DNA of 35,291 nt from JAFGMC01 sp963540515 (GCA_963540515.1 CAUTNA010000008.1:1-35291); one strand, 5' to 3'; shown: positions 1 through 7,901, numbered from the stretch's first letter. Numbers and translations are program-made. Notes: generated from the letters alone by a model not told the origin.

Positions 1-10
1 TAAAAATATC

Positions 11-40
11 TAGACTTATCATTTTTGTATTTTGTATACT
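11..40 (+). promoter_or_regulatory. Probable promoter of tRNA-Gly(CCC)
   Basis: A TAGACT hexamer at 11-16 and a TATACT hexamer at 35-40 are separated by 18 bases, and the tRNA begins 10 bases after the -10 box. The fit to sigma-70 consensus is fair, so this is a probable rather than certain promoter. Confidence 0.45.
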
Positions 41-50
41 GTGGCAATGT

Positions 51-124
51 GCGGGTGTAGTATAATGGTAGAACATCAGCTTCCCAAGCTGAGGGCGAGG
101 GTTCGATTCCCTTCACCCGCACCA
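51..124 (+). tRNA. tRNA-Gly(CCC), CCA encoded
   Basis: The sequence folds as a complete cloverleaf. The acceptor stem pairs GCGGGTG with CACCCGC, the anticodon stem pairs TCAGC with GCTGA, and the 7-base loop TTCCCAA gives anticodon CCC, reading GGG. The T-arm contains TTCGATT, and the discriminator A is followed by an encoded CCA. Anticodon and T-arm resemble E. coli glyU. A C34 glycine tRNA is a little surprising in so AT-rich a genome, because a TCC tRNA would normally cover GGG as well as GGA. A phage gene remnant begins directly after the CCA, so the gene may have served as an integration site. Confidence 0.93.
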
Positions 125-478
125 AGTGCTTTCCGATCTCGTCTTGAATATATTTCGTATGTGCAAGATAATTTTGGTGTTATGCCTCTTAAAAATACAG
201 AAGATGTATTGCAATTAACAACAGCTCTTACTGGCTTTTCTGAAAATGTAGAACTTTTCTATCTTTTAATCTCTGCAAAAACAGATATACCTTACACCGA
301 ACTTATGGGGAAATCTGCCGAAGGTATGAACGCAACAGGGCAAGGAGATCGCAAAAAATGGTATGATAAATGTAAATCAATTCAAGATACTTATAAACCA
401 CAACTTTTAACTATGTTTGTGTTTTATTATCTCATTTTACCAGAATGTTTGGAGCGTGAACGTCGATCTCTACTATAA
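125..478 (+). pseudogene. C-terminal remnant of phage portal protein (DUF1073/HI1409 type)
   Basis: The frame is open from the tRNA 3' end to a TAA at 476-478 and has no plausible start or ribosome-binding site; its first ATG is 20 codons in. The residues match the C-terminal part of DUF1073/HI1409-family portal proteins: an SRLEYIS-like segment, then ISAKTDIPYTELMGKSAEG followed by MNATGQGDRKKWYD, the family signature of an (I/V)P..(L)(F/M)G.S..GMNATG.GD block. The last 20 residues or so no longer look portal-like. No terminase, capsid or integrase gene accompanies it here. It is best read as the stub of a decayed prophage that entered next to tRNA-Gly. Family assignment is from motif recognition by eye. 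Confidence 0.72.
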
Positions 479-1260
479 TTTTGCATATCACTATTATATA
501 TTTGCCAATTATTACTATTTTCATTAAATTCAAATTTGATAGGACGAGATGTACTGTATTCTTTAATTTTTCTTATTGGTATATTTACATCTTTATTAAA
601 AAGCCGTTTTATAGCCAGTTCTTTAAATCTTCTTTCAAATTCTCTGCTTGGAATTGTATTAGATTTTTCTATATTATCGATATACATAATTTTTATATCT
701 TTCATATTTAGCAAAGTTAAGAGTTCTTTTATTGTTAAATTCATCTGTTTACGAATAAAATTATATATAAAACCTGGTATAAATACTTGAGGTTTTAAGA
801 AATGTTCAATTATTGCTTGTTTTAATTTCTCTTTTTCTTTTATTTTTCTTTTTTTTATATTTTTTTCTTTATTATCTTCTTTTGTTCTATTCCATAAAAG
901 CCATATTTTTCCAGTGCCAATTCTATAGGGAAATTCTGTATAAAAAACTGTAATAATTTCTAGTTTTTTATTTTTTTCCTTTTCAGTAAAGACAATATTT
1001 AAAGTTAAACCTCTATTAAAATCAAAAACGGATGTTTTATAACGAATTTCTTGACGAGCTTTTAACGTTAAAGGATGTTTTGTTGTTTTTAAAGCATCTC
1101 TTATCTGTTTTCTTGATATATTATAATATTTCATACGACCTAAAGCATGAAATCTTAAATTATGAGTATTAATATTATAAGAAAATGTTTTTCTTACCCT
1201 AATACCCCATTCATTGGAATTATCAGGATTATCAAAAACTTCTCTCATATATTTTATCAT
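427..1260 (-). CDS. 277-aa protein with DUF4258-like N-terminal domain, phage-scar associated
   Basis: Function unknown. Residues about 37-108 look like a DUF4258-type fold: an FHALGRM segment, then NISRKQIRDALK, an RY element and a closing EIITVFYT strand. DUF4258 proteins are small and often sit in mobile or toxin-antitoxin settings; the link is by pattern only. Residues 125-150 are a highly basic, lysine-rich stretch, and the C-terminus is rich in R and S. The start is fixed by a near-consensus promoter whose -10 box ends 7 bases before this ATG, with no Shine-Dalgarno, so the mRNA is probably leaderless. Its 3' end overlaps the phage portal remnant on the other strand by 52 bases, so it may be cargo of that element. 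Whether it is a toxin, a regulator or something else cannot be decided. Confidence 0.6.
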   Translation of the reverse strand: MIKYMREVFDNPDNSNEWGIRVRKTFSYNINTHNLRFHALGRMKYYNISRKQIRDALKTTKHPLTLKARQEIRYKTSVFDFNRGLTLNIVFTEKEKNKKLEIITVFYTEFPYRIGTGKIWLLWNRTKEDNKEKNIKKRKIKEKEKLKQAIIEHFLKPQVFIPGFIYNFIRKQMNLTIKELLTLLNMKDIKIMYIDNIEKSNTIPSREFERRFKELAIKRLFNKDVNIPIRKIKEYSTSRPIKFEFNENSNNWQIYNSDMQNYSRDRRSRSKHSGKMR

Positions 1261-1267
1261 ACTTTAT

Positions 1268-1296
1268 ATAATAGACAAAATTATAAACTTTGTCAA
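1268..1296 (-). promoter_or_regulatory. Near-consensus promoter with dyad operator-like site
   Basis: On the minus strand, TTGACA (1291-1296) and TATTAT (1268-1273) are exactly 17 bases apart, and the ATG of the 277-aa gene follows 7 bases after the -10. An inverted repeat, GACAAA (1289-1294) and TTTGTC (1274-1279) with a 9-base centre, overlaps the -35 and fills the spacer. A protein bound there would block polymerase. This is the strongest promoter by consensus in the window. Confidence 0.7.
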
Positions 1297-1366
1297 TATA
1301 AGACGAAAATTCAACTAACTTTATTAAAGTTAAAATATGTATATAGATTTTGAATAAATTTTTAAA

Positions 1367-1798
1367 TCATTGATTAGTTGCCTCTAACCTTGCAAGTTTA
1401 TCAACAATTTCATTATTTTTATTTCCATCATGACCACGAACCCAATTCCAAGATATATTAAAATCTTTTACAAGCTCATCTAATCTTATCCAAAGTTCTT
1501 GATTTTTTACTTCTTTTTTATTTGATGTTTTCCAATTATTTTTTTTCCAATTATTTATCCAAATTTCTATCCCATTTTTCACATACTGACTATCTAAATT
1601 AATTTTTACATCTTTTATATTATTTTCTTTCAAGTAATTAAGTGCTTTTATAACAGCGATAAGTTCCATTTTATTATTGGTAGTAATTTTTTCACCGCCA
1701 CTTGATTCAAGTGTTTCATTTTCTTTTTCAACCAAAAATGCCCAGCCACCTTTTCCAGGGTTTCCAAGGCAACTGCCATCTGTCCAAACTTCAACCAT
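1367..1798 (-). CDS. rnhA: Ribonuclease HI
   Basis: Degrades the RNA strand of RNA-DNA hybrids, including R-loops and Okazaki primers, in the cytoplasm. The 143-aa length is close to the usual 150-155. The four catalytic acidic residues are present: D7 in TDGSCLGNPG, E45 in NNKMEL, D69 in NLDSQYV and D133 in NEIVDKLA, with the supporting H123 in the VRGHDGNKNNE loop. The start is supported by an AAAGG-type ribosome-binding site 7 bases upstream. It is monocistronic and divergent from the YgjP-like gene. Confidence 0.96.
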   Translation of the reverse strand: MVEVWTDGSCLGNPGKGGWAFLVEKENETLESSGGEKITTNNKMELIAVIKALNYLKENNIKDVKINLDSQYVKNGIEIWINNWKKNNWKTSNKKEVKNQELWIRLDELVKDFNISWNWVRGHDGNKNNEIVDKLARLEATNQ

Positions 1799-1865
1799 TT
1801 TAATACCTTTAAAATTTTAGTGTATTCTATATTGTATTTTTATAAAATATAACTAAATTATTTTT

Positions 1866-2555
1866 ATGAAAAATTTTGAATTATCAAATGGAATTTTAAT
1901 ACCAATTATAATAAATACAAAAGCAAAGCTTAAAAATATAACTATGCGTCCTAAGTTTGTCCCTGAAAATGAACTACATATTTCAAAGCCTTATTTTATT
2001 AATGAAAGTTATATTTCTTCTTTTATAGAGAAAAAACGAGGCTGGATAGAAAAAGTTTTTCTTGAAAGCTCAAAACAAGATATAAAAAATGGTGATAAAA
2101 TATTAATACTTGGAAAAGAATTTTTAATTAAAAATAATTCTTCTCAAAAAATAAATACTTATCTCGACGATACTATAATTTTTGGTGGAAGTGAAGAAAT
2201 GCTGAAACACAGATTTAAGGAATTTTTAAAAAAAGAATTAATTAAAGAAACTAAAAAAATAATATTGTCTCTAAATAATAATTTTTTTATTCCTAAAAAA
2301 ATAACGATAAAAGATACTTCATCAAGGTGGGGAAGTTGTTCATCAAATTCAAATATCTCACTTTCAATTAGAATTGCCTTTGCTCCATACAATGTTTTTA
2401 GATATGTTGTTATTCATGAACTTTCTCATTTAAAGTATATGAATCATTCAAAAGATTTCTGGAAAACAGTATACCATTTATATGGTGATGGTGTTGGCTC
2501 TGCTAAATTGTGGTTGATGAAAAATGGAACAAGTCTACAGAAATATAATTTATAA
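1866..2555 (+). CDS. YgjP-like metallopeptidase-domain protein (DUF45, M48/SprT-like)
   Basis: A predicted cytoplasmic zinc hydrolase of the YgjP/WP1180 family; the physiological substrate is unknown. The zinc motif HELSH lies at residues 184-188, with a third ligand probably H194 in MNHSKDFW. Before it comes the family's TSSRWGSCSS motif (151-160). The N-terminal half is the usual less conserved beta-rich region. At 229 aa it matches family size. There is no Shine-Dalgarno; a weak -10-like TAAATT lies 6 bases before the ATG and TATAAA lies at 1841-1846, so the transcript may have little or no leader. Confidence 0.88.
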   Translation: MKNFELSNGILIPIIINTKAKLKNITMRPKFVPENELHISKPYFINESYISSFIEKKRGWIEKVFLESSKQDIKNGDKILILGKEFLIKNNSSQKINTYLDDTIIFGGSEEMLKHRFKEFLKKELIKETKKIILSLNNNFFIPKKITIKDTSSRWGSCSSNSNISLSIRIAFAPYNVFRYVVIHELSHLKYMNHSKDFWKTVYHLYGDGVGSAKLWLMKNGTSLQKYNL

Positions 2556-2627
2556 TTAACTTTATTTTAAAAGCATAACATTTTGTTTTTACTAGATATT
2601 ATTATAAATCTTAAGTTATCTAAATAT

Positions 2628-2713
2628 TTGATATGTAAATATTATTTATATAATATGAGCTTTTTTACATTGCTGAAGTTATTTAAAAAAATAAATATAC
2701 ATATCGGCAATGT
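2628..2713 (+). other. Unassigned TATAAT plus stem-loop in intergenic gap
   Basis: A perfect TATAAT (2649-2654), with TTGATA-like bases 15-16 upstream, lies before a fold in which ACATTGC (2667-2673) pairs with GCAATGT (2707-2713) around an inner TTATTT/AAATAA stem (2679-2684 and 2689-2694). No reading frame follows, and the stem has no downstream T-run, so it is not an ordinary terminator. It could be a short RNA gene or chance AT-rich pairing. Confidence 0.22.
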
Positions 2714-2729
2714 GTGTAAGTATATTATG

Positions 2730-3473
2730 TTAATCTAAAGTTTTTATTGCATAACTTAAGGATTTTAATTTTGATTCTGTTGAATCCGATCTACTAGTTA
2801 AGCAAATTGGAAATTTTGCACCAATGATTAGTCCTGCAACTAAGTATCCACAAAACTGAGTAAAAGATTTATATAAAATATTTCCTGAATCTAAATCATG
2901 ACAAAGTAAAATACTTGATTCTTTATCAAAAGTTTTTCCTTTAATCTCAGCGGCTTTGTTAGAGACGGCAGTATCTAACTGATCAAAAACAAAATCAGCT
3001 TTGTCTTCTAAATTTTCCATAACAAAACTGCCATCTACTGAAGATTGAATTTTTGGATTGAATTTACCAGCAGGAGTTAATATTGATACTTTTGCTTTTT
3101 CACCTTTATGTAATTTATTAAATAAAAATATAGCATTTTCCATAATCTTAACTTTTTCTTCCTTACTTGGATTAATGTTAAGTGCTCCGTCTGTTAAGAT
3201 AAATCTGTCATCAAATATACCGCAGTGTGATAAAAGTTTAGATTTATCGTAAAGTTTTCCATGTTTTAAAATAAGTCTCATAAAATCAGATGTTTCAATA
3301 AGTCCTTTCATAAAAATAGGAGTGTTTCCATTTTCAAGAATTTTATCAGTATCATTATTAAAGTTATCGATATCTGTTTTTATAACTTCATCTACCATAT
3401 TTTTAGACAAGGCTTCATCTATCATATTTTGAAATTTATCTACAAAGTTGACTAGAACTAAAATTTTTTTCAT
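2730..3473 (-). CDS. Phosphate acetyl/butyryltransferase family enzyme (phosphotransbutyrylase-like)
   Basis: Members of this family move an acyl group between CoA and phosphate, feeding acyl-kinase ATP synthesis during fermentation. The 247-aa protein shows the family landmarks: PIFMKGLIETSDFMR for the F.KG...T..lm motif, ILTDGALNINPS, DLDSGNILYKSFTQF for the GN.lyK motif, and GAKFPICLTSRSDSTESK at the C-terminus, a hallmark of Ptb/Pta proteins. It is somewhat shorter than typical Ptb (about 300 aa), and the middle is compressed. The start chosen (ATG at 3471-3473) follows an AAAGG site; an upstream in-frame start would add 18 residues without a good site. No butyrate or acetate kinase gene is beside it, so acetyl versus butyryl preference is open. 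Confidence 0.85.
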   Translation of the reverse strand: MKKILVLVNFVDKFQNMIDEALSKNMVDEVIKTDIDNFNNDTDKILENGNTPIFMKGLIETSDFMRLILKHGKLYDKSKLLSHCGIFDDRFILTDGALNINPSKEEKVKIMENAIFLFNKLHKGEKAKVSILTPAGKFNPKIQSSVDGSFVMENLEDKADFVFDQLDTAVSNKAAEIKGKTFDKESSILLCHDLDSGNILYKSFTQFCGYLVAGLIIGAKFPICLTSRSDSTESKLKSLSYAIKTLD

Positions 3474-3560
3474 ATTATTACCTTTATTATATTCATTCAA
3501 ATATAGCTTGAATTTGATGATTATCAATATTATTTTAATATAAAGCTAAAGTTTCTAGAA

Positions 3561-4853
3561 ATGTTTAAACCTGTTAAACCTTTATCGGGATTTATTGAAC
3601 TGTTGCCATATCAGCAAAAGTATTTTGATGAGTGCAAAATACGGATGGAAAAAGTCTTAAATACTTCAGGTTTTTCTCATCTTGATTTACCATCTATTGA
3701 AAGAGCAGAAGTATTGACAGATAAAGATAATTGGGATGAAATAGAAACTCAGATGTTTTTATTTCAAAAAGCAGATACAAAAATGGGACTTCGTTATGAT
3801 GGAACTGTTGGGCTTTCTCGTTATGTAGCAGGACATATTAATGATTTAGTTTTTCCATCTCGATTTTATCAATTTGCAAAAAATTACAGAGGAGAACGTC
3901 CTCAACATGGAAGATATAGAGAATTTTATCAATTAGATATTGATATTTTAGGTATAGAAAATTTATCTGAAAATTATGATTTAGAAATTATACTAACTTT
4001 AATTGAAAGTTATAAATCTATTGAAGATTTAATAGGAAGTGTAAAAGTAAAAATTGGAAATAGAAAATTCTGGGATGCTTTCTTTAACTACTTAGAAATA
4101 GATAATAAATATATAAAAGAACTTTTAATCATAATTGATAAAAAAGATAAACTTGAAAATTATATTGATGATATTAAAAAAATAATTGGAGAAGAAAAAG
4201 CTTTTAAAATAAATCAAGTATTTGCAGAAGGTTATAAGCATTTTTTAAATATAAATGAAAACTTAGATAAAAGTATTTTTTACTTAGATAATTTAGTTGA
4301 TAAATTACTTCAACTTGGTATAAAAAATGCTGAAATAGATTTAAGTATAGTTAGAGGTCATGCATATTATACTGGTGTTGTTTTTGAATTTTTTAGTAAT
4401 AATTTTCCTGAGCTTGGAGCAATAGGTGGGGGAGGAAGGTACGAGAATTTAGTTTCAAAATTTTCAAAAACGAAAATAATTGGAGTAGGTGCAGCAGTTG
4501 GTTTTTCAAGATTGATAGTTGGACTTATTGATTCTAATAAAATTGATTTATCCTGTTTTAAAAATATTACAGATACTGCGCTTCTTATTATGGATGATAA
4601 ATGCTTATTATACGGATTTGAAATATTATCTCTTGTTAAAAAATCAAATATTTCTATTATTCCGTATTTAGAAATAGATAAGAAATTTAAGAATAAAATA
4701 GAGTTTGCAGATAAGATAAATGCAAAATTTTCTATTATAATTGGAAGTGATGAACTGGAAAATAAAACTGTTTCATTAAAAGATATGAGAACAGGAGAAC
4801 AAAAATCTTTATCTAAAGATGATTTAACCAAAGAATTAAAGAAAAGTATATAA
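3561..4853 (+). CDS. hisS: Histidyl-tRNA synthetase
   Basis: Charges tRNA-His. The class II core shows motif 2 as YRGERPQHGRYREFYQ, a histidine-binding motif VRGHAYYTGVVFEF, and motif 3 around GVGAAVGFSRL. The C-terminal 90 residues form the anticodon-binding domain, with IIGSDELENKTVSLKDM. At 430 aa and with that domain it is a synthetase rather than the shorter HisZ regulator. The wording around motif 2 (LRYDGTVGLSRYVAG, then LDIDILG) resembles the branch of HisRS seen in eukaryotes, some alphaproteobacteria and Bacteroidetes more than the E. coli branch; that is a judgement by eye. Its TAA is directly followed by the ATG of prfA, so the two are translationally linked. Confidence 0.93.
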   Translation: MFKPVKPLSGFIELLPYQQKYFDECKIRMEKVLNTSGFSHLDLPSIERAEVLTDKDNWDEIETQMFLFQKADTKMGLRYDGTVGLSRYVAGHINDLVFPSRFYQFAKNYRGERPQHGRYREFYQLDIDILGIENLSENYDLEIILTLIESYKSIEDLIGSVKVKIGNRKFWDAFFNYLEIDNKYIKELLIIIDKKDKLENYIDDIKKIIGEEKAFKINQVFAEGYKHFLNINENLDKSIFYLDNLVDKLLQLGIKNAEIDLSIVRGHAYYTGVVFEFFSNNFPELGAIGGGGRYENLVSKFSKTKIIGVGAAVGFSRLIVGLIDSNKIDLSCFKNITDTALLIMDDKCLLYGFEILSLVKKSNISIIPYLEIDKKFKNKIEFADKINAKFSIIIGSDELENKTVSLKDMRTGEQKSLSKDDLTKELKKSI

Positions 4854-5921
4854 ATGGAAATAGATAATAAACTTATAGAATTGCAGAAACGTGCAAGCTT
4901 TATAGAGTCTCAGATGAATTCTGCAGATATTTCAAGTGATGAACTGTGTAAAATTTCAAAAGAATATTCGAGATTATCGGAATTACTTCCAATAATAAAA
5001 GATTATTTTGATACAAAAAAGGCAATACTTGAAGCAAAAGAAATGCAATCAGATCCTGAATTGAAAGATTTAGCTGTTGAGCAGATAAGTGAGCTTTCAA
5101 AAAAATTACCAGTGATAGAAAAGGAATTACAAATTGCACTTTTACCTCGTGATAGTGTTGATGATAACAGTGCAATTATGGAAATCAGGGCAGGGGTTGG
5201 TGGTGAAGAATCTGCACTTTTTGCTGGAGATTTGTTTAATCAATATAAATCTTATGCACTAAGGCACGGTTTTAAAATTGAAATTTTAGAAGAAAATGCA
5301 ACATCATTAAATGGTTATAAAGAAATAGTTTTTAAGATTGATGGTAATGGTGTTTATGGAAGGATGAAATTTGAATCTGGTATTCACCGTGTTCAACGAG
5401 TCCCAGAAACAGAAGCAGGGGGGCGAATTCATACAAGTGCTGCATCTGTTGCGGTTATGCCAGAAGTTGAAGATATAGATGTTAAAATAGAAGATAAAGA
5501 TATTCGTATTGATATTTTTAGATCAAGTGGAGCAGGTGGTCAACACGTAAATAAAACAGATAGTGCAATAAGAATTACACATTTTCCAAGTGGAATAGTA
5601 GTAACATGCCAAAATGAAAGATCTCAACTTCAAAATAAAATGAGTGCTATGGCAGTGCTTCGTTCTAAATTATATGAAAAACAAAGACTTGAACAAATGA
5701 ATACTAGTAATGCCAATCGTAAAATTATGGTTGGAAGTGGGGATAGAAGCGAAAAAATCAGAACTTATAATTTTCCAGAGCAAAGAGTAACGGATCACAG
5801 AATAAAATTAACTCTATATAAACTTGATGATATTTTGGCGGGAGGTGTTGGATTAGATGAACTTATAAATGCAGTTATAAGTGCAAATCAACTTGAACAA
5901 CTTGCTAGTATTGATTCATAA
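4854..5921 (+). CDS. prfA: Peptide chain release factor 1
   Basis: Recognises UAA and UAG and triggers peptide release on the ribosome. At 355 aa it is full length. The GGQ motif is at residues 228-230 in RSSGAGGQHVNKTDSA. The codon-recognition tripeptide is PET at 184-186 (PxT type, RF1-specific; RF2 has SPF) in RVPETEAGGRIHTSA. The acidic GVGGEESALFAGDL domain 2 segment is intact. There is no Shine-Dalgarno; the ATG abuts the hisS stop codon, so translation probably depends on coupling. Confidence 0.97.
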   Translation: MEIDNKLIELQKRASFIESQMNSADISSDELCKISKEYSRLSELLPIIKDYFDTKKAILEAKEMQSDPELKDLAVEQISELSKKLPVIEKELQIALLPRDSVDDNSAIMEIRAGVGGEESALFAGDLFNQYKSYALRHGFKIEILEENATSLNGYKEIVFKIDGNGVYGRMKFESGIHRVQRVPETEAGGRIHTSAASVAVMPEVEDIDVKIEDKDIRIDIFRSSGAGGQHVNKTDSAIRITHFPSGIVVTCQNERSQLQNKMSAMAVLRSKLYEKQRLEQMNTSNANRKIMVGSGDRSEKIRTYNFPEQRVTDHRIKLTLYKLDDILAGGVGLDELINAVISANQLEQLASIDS

Positions 5922-5934
5922 AGGTAAAAAAATT

Positions 5935-6363
5935 ATGAATCAATTAAAATGGTATGGAATTTTATTTTCTTTATTTATTCTTTTTTTGTATGTAATGGGA
6001 ATATATGATTTGCCTATGATGTTGTCTCATAATACTCAATATTATATAAGTAGAAATTATGGAGAAGGTGCAACTCTTTATTTTACGAATTACCCATTTT
6101 ATATGATGATATTCTGGATTACTAATTTGATATGTGGACTATTAAGTCCTGTTTTATTCTTAATAAAAAATAAATATGCGTATAAGGTTGCTTTTGTTTC
6201 AGCTTTTTCTGATTTTATACTAATGATGAGTGGAATTATGTTTAGAAATAGAATTAACGCTTTAGGGATAAATATATTTTATTTTGATTTATTTATTTTA
6301 ATAATTACATTTTTATTTGGAATATATTTATATATTCTTAGTAAGAAATCTGTAAGCTTATAA
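5935..6363 (+). CDS. Small four-helix membrane protein, unknown
   Basis: Not recognised. The 142-residue product has about four hydrophobic segments (roughly residues 6-26, 54-75, 82-102 and 113-136) and few charges, so it should be an inner-membrane protein. The region between the first two segments (about residues 27-53) is polar, aromatic-rich and probably faces the periplasm. The start at 5935 is chosen because an AAAGGT site lies just upstream; an earlier in-frame start at 5881 lies inside prfA. It follows prfA by 13 bases and is likely the last gene of the hisS-prfA unit. Confidence 0.65.
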   Translation: MNQLKWYGILFSLFILFLYVMGIYDLPMMLSHNTQYYISRNYGEGATLYFTNYPFYMMIFWITNLICGLLSPVLFLIKNKYAYKVAFVSAFSDFILMMSGIMFRNRINALGINIFYFDLFILIITFLFGIYLYILSKKSVSL

Positions 6364-7283
6364 TATATCTTCTTGTGCTTTTATATTGCGGCAGGTAAAA
6401 TAAACTAAAAAGATAAACTGTTTATTAAAAAATATAATGCTAGAGTATAGTAGAGGATTTTAAATAAAGGCGTATAATATATATTATGTATAGTTTTGTA
6501 TTAATAAATCTTAGTTTTGTTTAGTTTTATAAGATTTTATCTTTTTTATATTAAAATTATTTCTCTTTAATATTTTAGTCCTTTCTTTAAAGTTTCTTTC
6601 CATCATATCAAGGTAATCATTTTTAGATAAATTTGTCTTAGATAGTATTTTATCCCAAGTTTCATTTGCTTTTTCCATTCTTTCAAACTGTATTTCTTCA
6701 AATATTTCTAAGTTTTCATCTTTTAATTTTTTTGTATAGTATTTTGGTATATTTATTTTAAATACCTTAAATTGATTTATTATATTTTAGTTTTATCTTT
6801 TTGCTTTTAGATGTTTTTTATATATAAACTATATTTTAGTACCCTATTTCTTCAAAGTTAAAGTAAATTATTAAGTAATATTAAAAATATATAGTGAATT
6901 CAAATTATTAAAATAATTAATTTAACTTAAGTATCGATCAATAATATTATATAAAATTTTTGATTTATTATATAGTTTTTTATTTGATTAACTTAAGAGA
7001 TAAGCAAAAAAATATCTATTTATATAGAAAATATTGTAAAAACATAATCTTATTAAAGATTTTTTATAATTTTATTTATATTATTTATTTAATTATTATC
7101 TAGATAATTAGATTTTAAATATAAAAACTAATTAAACTGTAAATACAAATTATTATAATATTTTATTAAAGTTAAATATTAATTTTAGTTGATGTTTTAC
7201 TTTAATATTTTTTCTTAAAATATATTATATAAAAATGATGGAGTTTTTATGATAATATATCCTTTATTTAAAAGGAGAAATTT
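6364..7283. other. 920-base gap without intact gene
   Basis: This stretch is extremely AT-rich, with stops in every frame. It contains a decayed reading frame on the minus strand (6511-6786, listed separately) and a 10-base direct repeat TTAACTTAAG at 6922-6931 and 6988-6997. Its right end presumably holds the promoter of the outer-membrane protein gene at 7284; several TATATT-like boxes make the exact site undecidable. I see no RNA gene, terminator or mobile element end in it. Confidence 0.6.
6511..6786 (-). pseudogene. Decayed gene remnant, about 91 codons, no start
   Basis: On the minus strand a frame is open from an in-frame stop at 6787-6789 to a TAA at 6511-6513. Its translation looks protein-like (for example EIFEEIQFERMEKANETWD and DYLDMMERNFKERTKI) with lysine- and glutamate-rich helices typical of this genome, yet it has no ATG, GTG or TTG with a ribosome-binding site near its upstream end. 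The only ATG codons are deep inside. Short open pieces upstream in another frame suggest earlier coding sequence. Family unknown. A real but unusual short gene is less likely. Confidence 0.35.
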
Positions 7284-7901
7284 TTGAAAAAAATTTTTAT
7301 TATTTTAAGTTTTATTTTATTATCAAATTATTCAATTGCTTCCTCTTATTATGCAGGTGGATCTCTAGGATTATCTTTTTCTAAAGAAATAAATCCTAAT
7401 AACGTATATTTGTCTTATTTAAGTATTCCACCAATTGGACGTTATATTTCTGCATCTTTTGGAATAAAAGAAAAATCAGATGTAATTTTTAGAGCTGATT
7501 TAGAAATATTGCATTCTAATTTAGTTAGTTTTAATGAAACTCAACTGTTAATAACATCAAAAAAATATTCAAATACAATAACTCAAAATTATTTATCACT
7601 TTTTGCAAATGCTTATATTGATTTTTTTACTAATTATAAACTAAGACCTTTTTTAGGATTGGGTGGAGGGTATATTATTGTAAATGAAAAAATTTCTACA
7701 ACACTTGTGAAAACAATTCCTCCTTTTGATGGTATTTCTGCAACCTCTAATTATAATTCATCGTCTTTTGGTTTAGCTGGTTATATTGGAATATCTCTTG
7801 CTTTCTCTGATTCAATAGAAGGAGATTTAGTTTTTAAAAGATTGTCTAGTATGGATTTTGGTTTTAGCAGTCTTGGTATAAGTTTACGTTATACATTTTA
7901 G
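7284..7901 (+). CDS. Outer-membrane beta-barrel protein, TTG start
   Basis: A secreted surface protein of 205 aa. Residues 1-19 are a signal peptide (MKKIFIILSFILLSNYSIA, cleavage before S20), followed by alternating amphipathic strands and a C-terminal aromatic residue (SLGISLRYTF), as the BAM machinery expects. It fits the small eight-stranded barrel class that includes OmpA-like and rickettsial surface antigens. The TTG start is supported by an AAAGGAGA site 6 bases upstream. The segment FANAYIDFF then LRPFLGLGGGY closely parallels FANAYLDLG then VKPYIGFGAG in the barrel at 22705, so the two are likely paralogues. It stands alone after a long gap, with leuS downstream. Confidence 0.8.
   Translation: MKKIFIILSFILLSNYSIASSYYAGGSLGLSFSKEINPNNVYLSYLSIPPIGRYISASFGIKEKSDVIFRADLEILHSNLVSFNETQLLITSKKYSNTITQNYLSLFANAYIDFFTNYKLRPFLGLGGGYIIVNEKISTTLVKTIPPFDGISATSNYNSSSFGLAGYIGISLAFSDSIEGDLVFKRLSSMDFGFSSLGISLRYTF

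Noticed and set aside
125..142. Near match to the end of a sequencing adapter (GTGCT, TTCCGATCT) right after the tRNA
   Set aside because: One base is missing relative to the adapter, and the bases read in frame into the portal-like protein where an SRLEYIS-type segment is expected. A join artefact cannot be excluded, but coding continuity argues against it.
4367..4831. Open frame of 154 codons antisense to hisS
   Set aside because: It lies wholly inside hisS and has no ribosome-binding site; a shadow frame.
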